Shown here: positions 6,375-11,372 of the stretch, piece by piece
How the letters are laid out: the number at the start of each line of letters is the position of its first letter
Position numbering within the stretch: the first letter of the stretch is position 1
Assembly (NCBI GenBank): GCA_934630385.1
Contig: CAKTWE010000059.1
Location: 1-11,372, forward strand
Direction: 5' to 3'
DNA: 11,372 nucleotides
Source of the DNA: an uncultured Collinsella sp.
Lineage (GTDB): Bacteria; Actinomycetota; Coriobacteriia; Coriobacteriales; Coriobacteriaceae
Position numbers and translations under genes: made by a program
Notes under the pieces: generated by a model
Told to the model about the DNA's origin: nothing
Seen by the model: the letters and a program-made list of their open reading frames with translations, nothing else
Databases searched by the model: none

Positions 6375-7175
6375 CTAAACAAGTTGAAGATTGATGACGA
6401 TGACGCAGATGAGCAGCAACGCCGTCACCACCGCCGCCAATGCATCGCCGCGGCAAAATGCAAGCGCATGCAGTCGCGTACGCCCCTGCTCGCCATGGTA
6501 GCAACGTGCATCCATAGCGGCAGAGAGTGTCTCGGCATGACGAAACACACCCGTGAACAGCGGAATTGCCACGCTGGCGAGCATGCGCACGCCGCCGAGC
6601 GGACCACCCGTCACGCGCGCGCCGCGACTTGCCTGCGCGTCCGCCGTCTGCTTCATCTCGGTGGCAAACTGCGGCATAAAGCGCAGCGCGATGCCCATGA
6701 TCATGCCGAGCTCGTGTGCCGGAAGCCCCACGCGCGCAAGCGGCGCGAGCAAATGCTCAAAGCCTGCCGTGAGATCGAGTGTGGGCGTAGTGAGCGTAAT
6801 AGCGCTCATGCCGGCCATCATCAGGGTCAGACGGCACGCCATAAACCCGGCGGAATGCAGCGAGCCCTCGCTAATCTGCAGAAAGCCGAGCTGCCACAGG
6901 ATGTGCCCGCTCTGGTCGGTAAATAGGTTGAGCACCACGACCACCACGACGATCGCCAGCAGCGGCGCCATCGATGACAGGACGCGGCGAAGCGGCACCC
7001 GGGACACGGTATAGATCAGGACAACGAAGATTGCGACCGGGGCCAATCCGCGGAAGCTGCTGACCGTGAGCGTCGTGATCAGAAACACAAAGCCCAAGAG
7101 TAACTTAGTTCGCGGGTCCAGGCGGTGGATTGCACTATCGCCGGGATAGTAGCTGCCAAACGAAAACGCCTCCAT
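6375..7175 (-). CDS. ecfT: ECF transporter transmembrane subunit EcfT
   Basis: Integral membrane scaffold of an energy-coupling-factor vitamin transporter; it links the substrate-binding S subunit to the ATPases. The 266 residues include several hydrophobic segments (about 24-40, 44-58, 68-85, 107-130 and 244-265). The two cytoplasmic coupling helices carry the family's Ala/Ser-Arg-Gly-type motifs: QASRGAR (181-187) and DARCYHG (222-228). The N-terminal HRLDPRTKLL (17-26) is a strong EcfT hallmark. It overlaps the end of the ATPase gene by one base (TAATG), indicating tight translational coupling. With the RibU gene two positions upstream it probably serves riboflavin uptake, but EcfT modules can also be shared by S subunits encoded elsewhere. 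Confidence 0.92.
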   Translation of the reverse strand: MEAFSFGSYYPGDSAIHRLDPRTKLLLGFVFLITTLTVSSFRGLAPVAIFVVLIYTVSRVPLRRVLSSMAPLLAIVVVVVVLNLFTDQSGHILWQLGFLQISEGSLHSAGFMACRLTLMMAGMSAITLTTPTLDLTAGFEHLLAPLARVGLPAHELGMIMGIALRFMPQFATEMKQTADAQASRGARVTGGPLGGVRMLASVAIPLFTGVFRHAETLSAAMDARCYHGEQGRTRLHALAFCRGDALAAVVTALLLICVIVINLQLV

Positions 7176-9079
7176 TAGCAGCCCTCCTCTCGCGCGGATG
7201 CACTGGAATCGGCCCGACGCGAAGCACCCGAAGGGCCCTCCGCACGGCCGAGCAGCAAGCCTGACAGTTCGACTGCCAACGACTCAACCGTATAGAGCCC
7301 GTCGCAACGCAGCGGCACGCCCGCTTCCGCGAGCGCCAGCGCCATGCGCTGGGCAGCGGGAACACCCAAGCCGATTGATTTAAGCTCATCCGCATGCGCA
7401 AAAACCTGAGCGGGCGTGCCCTCGGCAAACACCGCGCCTTCGTTCATCACAACGATGCGGTCGCAGCAATTGGCTAGGTCATCCATACTGTGCGAAACCA
7501 TGACAACGGTCAGGCCCTCGTCATGAAAACGGCCAATGAGCTCCAGGAAATCCCTGCGAGCCGCCGGATCGAGACCTGCCATGGGCTCATCGAGTACCAG
7601 CACCTCGGGCTCCATAGCGAGCACGCCGGCAAACGCCACACGCCGCTGCTGTCCGCCCGAGAGTTCAAAGGGGCTCTTGTCACCTATCGTGGCAAGGTCG
7701 AGGCCCACGCGTGCGAGCGATGACGCAACGCGGCGCGCGACCTCGTCTTGCGACAGGCCAAGGTTGCGCGGACCAAATGCCACGTCCTGCACCACGGTCT
7801 CGGCAAACAGCTGACGCTCTGGATACTGAAACACCACGCCGACCTTTGCCTTAACCGCGGCGGCATCCTTCTTTTGCGACAGGTCGAGCCCCAGTGCGCA
7901 AACGCTCCCCTCCTGCGGGCGGATTAGCCCGTTGAGGTGCTGGACCAGCGTGGATTTACCCGAACCGGTATGGCCCGCCAGGCCCAGGAACTCGCCGCGA
8001 CGCACCGTCAAAGACACGTCGTGAAGTGCCCAAGGACTGCTGGGGTCGTTTCCCCAGAGAGCCTGTTTGTTCGATTTGTCCGCAGTGACCGAGCGCTTAT
8101 GCCAGCGACGGCGCTCGCGCGGACTGAGCGAATAACTGTACGAAACATGGGATAGCTCGATGACGGGCTCCGACGCGTTGTCCTTGTTGTCTGCCGGAAC
8201 AGTGCCGTCAGCGATTTCCAACTGGGATGCGGAAGGCTGCCCCGCGGCGCCCGCCCCGCTCCGCTCGGTATAGGCCTGCGCAACCTCGGCAACCATATCC
8301 GCCTCGCGCACCTGCGCGCAAACGGGTATGCCCTTCGCACGAAGCGCCAAGCCCAAACGGCACGACTCCGGCATGTCCAAGTTCAACTGCGCAAGCTCAT
8401 CTGACCGTGTAAGAATTTCCTCGGGAGTACCGAGCATGGCAACGCGCCCCGCCCGAAACACTGCGACTCGATCGGCCTCAGCGGCCTCTTCCATAAAGTG
8501 TGTGATCATCACGATGGCCATACCACGGTCATGAAGAGCACGGCACGCCTTCATAAGGCCCTTGCGTCCACGCGGATCGAGCATCGAAGAAGCCTCGTCC
8601 AAGATGAGCACACGCGGTTCCATAGCAAGCACTCCGGCAAGCGCCACGCGTTGCTTTTGGCCACCCGAAAGCGCGTGGGTCTCGTGGCGCTCAAAGCCCA
8701 CCAGGCCCACGCCCTTCAGCGCCTCGCGTACGCGCTGCGCAATTTGTGCCGATGGCACGCCAAGGTTTTCGGGACCAAACGCAACATCGTCCTCGACAAG
8801 CGTCGCCACCAGCTGATCATCCGGGTTCTGGAATACCATGCCCGCAGTCGAGCGAATGTCGTAGACCAGCTCGGGGTCGGACGCATCCATGCCATCGATG
8901 CGCACCGCGCCGGCATCGGGCTGCAGCAATGCATTCAGATGCTTGGCAAACGTCGACTTGCCCGACCCGTTTCCGCCGAGGATGCAGAAAAACTCGCCAT
9001 CCTCGATGTTCAGATCGACGCCGTCGAGTGCTTTCGCAGCGCCGTCGTAGCTAAATGAGATGCCCCGACACTCAATCAT
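7175..9079 (-). CDS. Fused ECF transporter ATPase (EcfA1-EcfA2 type, two ABC domains)
   Basis: One 634-residue chain with two complete ABC ATPase domains, which normally come as two separate subunits (about 280 residues each). Domain 1: Walker A GGNGSGKST (35-43), Q-loop Gln84, signature LSGGQ (137-141), Walker B ending Asp161-Glu162, switch His194. Domain 2: Walker A GHTGSGKST (369-377), Q-loop Gln418, signature LSGGQ (473-477), Walker B ending Asp497-Glu498, switch His530. All catalytic residues are intact in both halves. A hydrophilic linker (about 265-305) joins them, and domain 2 carries a basic insert (about 318-348) near its nucleotide-binding start. The gene overlaps ribU by four bases (ATGA) and ecfT by one, so the three should be translated together. 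Energises the EcfT/RibU complex at the inner face of the membrane. Confidence 0.92.
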   Translation of the reverse strand: MIECRGISFSYDGAAKALDGVDLNIEDGEFFCILGGNGSGKSTFAKHLNALLQPDAGAVRIDGMDASDPELVYDIRSTAGMVFQNPDDQLVATLVEDDVAFGPENLGVPSAQIAQRVREALKGVGLVGFERHETHALSGGQKQRVALAGVLAMEPRVLILDEASSMLDPRGRKGLMKACRALHDRGMAIVMITHFMEEAAEADRVAVFRAGRVAMLGTPEEILTRSDELAQLNLDMPESCRLGLALRAKGIPVCAQVREADMVAEVAQAYTERSGAGAAGQPSASQLEIADGTVPADNKDNASEPVIELSHVSYSYSLSPRERRRWHKRSVTADKSNKQALWGNDPSSPWALHDVSLTVRRGEFLGLAGHTGSGKSTLVQHLNGLIRPQEGSVCALGLDLSQKKDAAAVKAKVGVVFQYPERQLFAETVVQDVAFGPRNLGLSQDEVARRVASSLARVGLDLATIGDKSPFELSGGQQRRVAFAGVLAMEPEVLVLDEPMAGLDPAARRDFLELIGRFHDEGLTVVMVSHSMDDLANCCDRIVVMNEGAVFAEGTPAQVFAHADELKSIGLGVPAAQRMALALAEAGVPLRCDGLYTVESLAVELSGLLLGRAEGPSGASRRADSSASAREEGC

Positions 9080-9666
9080 GCGCGGCCTTTGACCTGGTCC
9101 TTTTTAGGCGTGATGAGGTTGGAGACTGCTTTATACACCGCCAGCGTCAACACCGAGTTAAGCACGGTCTTGATAAGGTTGAACGGCAGCACGGCGGGAA
9201 GCATGAGCGGGGCGATCACATCGACCGAGCCATACCAGAACCATACGCCAATGGTAAGGTTTGCGACCATAGACAACGCCGTAGCGGCAATGACGCCGAG
9301 CGCCAGGCCAATCACGGCACCCTTGTAGGTGTGCATCTTTTGGTAGACGATCGCCGCGGGCAGAATAAAGCCCAGCGTGGCAACCAGGTTCATAAGCGCG
9401 CCGACCCAGTCGCCCGTGGTGAGCGCATGGATGACGATCGCCATGGCGGCGACGGCAGTGCCGGCACCAGGACCATACGCAAATCCACACACCATCGCCG
9501 GCACCAGCGACGGGTCATACGTCAAAAACGGCGCCGAGGGGAGGATGGGCAGCTGCACATACATAAACAATGCTCCCAAGGCGCACATCAACGCCATGGT
9601 TACGAGCTGTTTGGTGCTCCACCTATTCGTGTTCTCAAAATGGATATGCTGCGACTGTTCAGACAT
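9076..9666 (-). CDS. ribU: Riboflavin-specific ECF substrate-binding subunit RibU
   Basis: Small membrane S subunit (196 residues, about six hydrophobic segments) that binds riboflavin for an ECF transporter. The stretch FLTYDPSLVPAMVCGFAYGP (47-66) matches the RibU-type YDPS...P...GF..GP pattern, and LPFNLIKTVLNSVL (160-173) is also RibU-like. The first helix has the Ala-rich MALMCALGA face that contacts EcfT. The FMN riboswitch directly upstream strongly supports riboflavin over other vitamins. The start is the ATG at 9666, preceded by AGGTG with 5-nt spacing. A longer in-frame start at 9687 falls inside the conserved GGATGAAAG end of the riboswitch and should not be used. The stop overlaps the ATPase start codon. 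Confidence 0.92.
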   Translation of the reverse strand: MSEQSQHIHFENTNRWSTKQLVTMALMCALGALFMYVQLPILPSAPFLTYDPSLVPAMVCGFAYGPGAGTAVAAMAIVIHALTTGDWVGALMNLVATLGFILPAAIVYQKMHTYKGAVIGLALGVIAATALSMVANLTIGVWFWYGSVDVIAPLMLPAVLPFNLIKTVLNSVLTLAVYKAVSNLITPKKDQVKGRA

Positions 9667-9678
9667 AAGATCACCTGC

Positions 9679-9864
9679 CTCTTTCATCCGGACTCTAACC
9701 GTTGGTACTGGGATCTCACCAGTTCAGCCGGCGTGCGAACCAACGCACACACGGGTCGCGGACTCATCGGCTCGGCCGCAGGCACTTTACCTGCGCCACG
9801 GCGTCCCTTTGACACCGCCCGATTTACCACCAGTGGGGAATTCCACCCCGCCCTGAAACAGCGC
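9679..9864 (-). ncRNA. FMN riboswitch (RFN element) upstream of ribU
   Basis: Read on the minus strand, the conserved RFN blocks occur in order: AGGGCGGGGTGGAATTCCCC, ACTGGTGGTAAAT, AGTCCGCGACCC, CTGAACTGGTGAGATCCCAG, and AACGGTTAGAGTCCGGATGA at the 3' end. Between the second and third blocks there is an enlarged variable region with a CGCAGG/CCTGCG hairpin. The closing P1 pairs TTTC (about 9855-9858) with GAAA (9682-9685), extended imperfectly. The 3' end runs straight into the ribU ribosome-binding site, and only about 13 nt separate it from the ATG. There is no room for a separate terminator, so control is probably at translation initiation: FMN binding would mask the ribosome-binding site and lower uptake. 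Identification as an FMN riboswitch is near certain; the mechanism is inferred. Confidence 0.96.
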
Positions 9865-9868
9865 TTCA

Positions 9869-9897
9869 ATTCTAGTTTTACAGGCATGGACATGCAA
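9869..9897 (-). promoter_or_regulatory. Predicted promoter of the riboflavin-uptake operon
   Basis: On the minus strand TTGCAT (9897-9892) and TAGAAT (9874-9869) are separated by exactly 17 nt. TAGAAT matches the sigma-70-type -10 consensus at five of six positions; TTGCAT matches the -35 only in its TTG. Initiation about seven bases downstream would start the transcript near 9862, at the beginning of riboswitch helix P1, which is where a minimal leader would begin. Confidence 0.55.
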
Positions 9898-9972
9898 TAT
9901 CGTTTTTTGGTAATCAGCTTTTAATATAGGATGAGAAGGTGCATATCACGGCTATCACAAGAAGGGATCGCC

Positions 9973-11211
9973 ATGTCAAAACCAAGCTCACGCCATCGCG
10001 CCCCCTTCTGGAAAATCGGTGTCATCGCCCTTATTTTTGGCTGGATTGCAATCTGGATATCGCGCATGATGCTCACGCCGATCTATCCAATCCTATCGGC
10101 ATATTTCGACGGAGCGTCTCTCACCCAACTTGGCTTGATATCGAGCTTCTACTTTTTGGGTTATCTCCTCATGCAGATTCCATCAGGATTGCTCGCCGAT
10201 CGTCTGGGTATGAAAATTATTGTGGTCCCCGGATTCATCGTATTCGGATTAGGCACCTTGGGAATGGCCCTATCCACTCGCCTATCTACGATGTACATCG
10301 CCAGTTTCTTTTCCGGATTGGGTTGTGGGACTTTTTTTGGAATTGCCTATACCGTTACTAACGTATATGTTCCCGCTCATCGACGCAGCTTGGCAACAGC
10401 ACTGGTTAACAGTGGCACCGCGGTTGGATCAGGAATCGGACTCGCTTCGTCAAGCCTTCTCGTGAGCACGGGAGCTCTCCGGTGGCAGAGCTTGACTGTT
10501 GCAGCAGGCTCATTTGCGCTGATTATGGCTTTCGTTTACGCAAGAATCATGCCAGGCCAAAACTCAGCAGAAAGCCCTACCGCGCTCGAACGCAAGCTCA
10601 ACAATCTAGCGAACGAAACTGCTCGCTCGTCGTTCTTCAAGCCGCCGATGATCGCTGCCTATATCCTTTATTTTTCAACCCTCTACCTTTATTACCTTAT
10701 AAGCACTTGGCTGCCAAACTACCTGGGATCCGTCAGGGGATTTGAAGCATCTCTTACGGGACTTGTTTCTTCAATTGTCTTTTTTGCTGGAGTACCGGGA
10801 GCGCTCTTGTTTAGCAAGCTTGCCGATCGTTTTCCTGCAAGAAAATACCATTTTGTCATTGCACTCGAGGCGTTTGCCGTTTGCGCGCTCATGTCCACAC
10901 TCGCTGCCAAGACCAATGAGGAAATCATTGCCGGCATCGCGCTCTATGGCTTCTTTGGCAAGCTCGCAGTTGAACCGATTATCATCTCTTGGCTTAACGG
11001 TTTTATCTCTCCTTGGAACACCGCAACGGCGCTGGGAACCCTCAACTTCTTTGGTATGAGCGCATCTGTTATCGCGCCATTTGTCACCGGGGCCCTAGCC
11101 GATACAACCGGCCAGGGCGATTTGGGCTTTTACGTTGCAGCGGTTGTGACGTTATTGGGAACCATCGTCTTTGGCACTGTAGCGGCGCCATACAAGAAGG
11201 GCCTTCATTAA
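9973..11211 (+). CDS. Major facilitator superfamily transporter
   Basis: A 412-residue secondary transporter with a 12-helix MFS layout. Motif A is present between helices 2 and 3 (GLLADRLGMK, 72-81), with a degenerate repeat in the second half (SKLADRFPARK, 281-291). A hydrophilic loop (about 194-222) separates the two halves. TWLPNYL (245-251) resembles the anion:cation symporter and organophosphate-permease branches, but no substrate can be assigned. The ATG at 9973 is chosen because AAGAAGGGA lies 5 nt upstream; the in-frame ATG at 9931 has only a weak site. The gene is divergent from the riboflavin operon, sharing about 110 bp between the riboswitch start and its own start. Its G+C content is visibly lower (about half) than the arg and ecf genes, suggesting a different history. 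A role in flavin export is possible from position alone, but unsupported. Confidence 0.88.
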   Translation: MSKPSSRHRAPFWKIGVIALIFGWIAIWISRMMLTPIYPILSAYFDGASLTQLGLISSFYFLGYLLMQIPSGLLADRLGMKIIVVPGFIVFGLGTLGMALSTRLSTMYIASFFSGLGCGTFFGIAYTVTNVYVPAHRRSLATALVNSGTAVGSGIGLASSSLLVSTGALRWQSLTVAAGSFALIMAFVYARIMPGQNSAESPTALERKLNNLANETARSSFFKPPMIAAYILYFSTLYLYYLISTWLPNYLGSVRGFEASLTGLVSSIVFFAGVPGALLFSKLADRFPARKYHFVIALEAFAVCALMSTLAAKTNEEIIAGIALYGFFGKLAVEPIIISWLNGFISPWNTATALGTLNFFGMSASVIAPFVTGALADTTGQGDLGFYVAAVVTLLGTIVFGTVAAPYKKGLH

Positions 11212-11214
11212 AAC

Positions 11215-11241
11215 GGGTTCGGAAGCAATGCTTTCGAACCC
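11215..11241. terminator. Probable bidirectional terminator between convergent genes
   Basis: GGGTTCGGAAGC (11215-11226) pairs with GCTTTCGAACCC (11230-11241) over 12 bp with one G-U pair and a 3-nt loop. On the plus strand it begins 4 nt after the MFS stop and is followed by ATTAGTTAGTTTG. On the minus strand it is followed by GTTTTAATG. T-rich tails on both sides and the convergent gene order fit a terminator used in both directions. Confidence 0.75.
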
Positions 11242-11294
11242 ATTAGTTAGTTTGCGGGACGCCTTTGCCGGGACAACCCTAAAAGAGGCTGTGG

Positions 11295-11372
11295 TTACTC
11301 GTGAATGCGGGTACCGGAGAGGCCGGCCATGGTCTCGGCGGCCTTGTCCAGGGCGCCGATGATGCAGGTGCG
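11295..11372 (-). CDS. C-terminal end of a gene, tentatively carbamate kinase (partial)
   Basis: Twenty-five codons and a TAA stop run off the right edge. The residues read RTCIIGALDKAAETMAGLSG followed by TRIHE. The pattern of a hydrophobic strand, a helix with L.KA and a final G.sGTrI resembles the C-terminus of carbamate kinases, which would fit an arginine-metabolism neighbourhood. With so few residues this is only a suggestion; another amino-acid-kinase-family protein is possible. The coding assignment itself is supported by the open frame, G/C-rich third positions and the terminator arrangement. Confidence 0.4.
   Translation of the reverse strand, partial: RTCIIGALDKAAETMAGLSGTRIHE

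Noticed and set aside
6375..9079. Cobalt or nickel transporter (CbiO/CbiQ-like) for the ATPase and EcfT genes
   Set aside because: ATPase and EcfT resemble these families, but the S subunit is RibU-like and the leader is an FMN riboswitch, so riboflavin is the better call.
9667..9687. Earlier ribU start at 9687
   Set aside because: This ATG is part of the universally conserved GGATGAAAG segment of the FMN riboswitch. The ATG at 9666 has its own ribosome-binding site.
9931..9972. Longer MFS start at 9931
   Set aside because: The upstream ribosome-binding site is weak, and the added residues are unlike an MFS N-terminus. The ATG at 9973 follows a good site.
1..11372. CRISPR array, tRNA or rRNA gene, insertion sequence, phage or toxin-antitoxin genes
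   Set aside because: I looked for regularly spaced direct repeats, cloverleaf or rRNA signatures, transposase motifs with terminal repeats, and small paired defence-like genes, and found none I could support.

Overview
The window comes from a high-GC (about 60 %) actinobacterial-type chromosome. Gene content and style fit a gut Coriobacteriia such as Collinsella: a compact argC-argJ-argB-argD cluster, a single-chain double-ATPase ECF transporter gene behind an FMN riboswitch, and FMN-binding split-barrel proteins. The taxon is an inference from style; nothing here proves it.

Layout from left to right. Positions 1-278 are intergenic, with nested inverted repeats at the left edge and the terminator of the arg cluster. 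Positions 279-5169 hold four arginine/ornithine biosynthesis genes on the minus strand, transcribed argC > argJ > argB > argD. The argC upstream region carries two ArgR-type boxes spaced exactly 3 bp apart (5254-5292). A terminator-like hairpin with a six-T tract lies between argC and argJ. Positions 5339-9897 hold a second minus-strand unit: promoter, FMN riboswitch, ribU, fused ecfA, ecfT, and two tandem pyridoxamine-oxidase-like (FMN-binding split-barrel) genes, closed by a strong hairpin terminator at 5339-5389. Positions 9973-11211 hold a plus-strand MFS transporter, visibly poorer in G+C than its neighbours, followed by a probably bidirectional terminator. The last 78 bases are the C-terminal end of a convergent minus-strand gene, tentatively carbamate kinase.

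How the genes work together. ArgJ, ArgB, ArgC and ArgD turn glutamate into ornithine by the acetyl cycle. If ArgJ is bifunctional, as is usual where no argA lies nearby, these four suffice to reach ornithine; the later steps (argF, argG, argH) are not in the window. The second unit appears to be a riboflavin-uptake operon: RibU captures riboflavin, EcfT and the fused EcfA drive transport, and the FMN riboswitch would shut the operon off when FMN is plentiful. The two downstream genes encode likely flavin-binding proteins, so uptake and use of the cofactor may be co-expressed.

Most of the window is ordinary metabolism. The points most worth a second look are the riboswitch that runs directly into the ribU ribosome-binding site, the flavoprotein pair in the riboflavin-uptake operon, the hairpin inside the arg cluster, and the folded repeat at the left edge. 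I see no clear evidence of an entirely new system.
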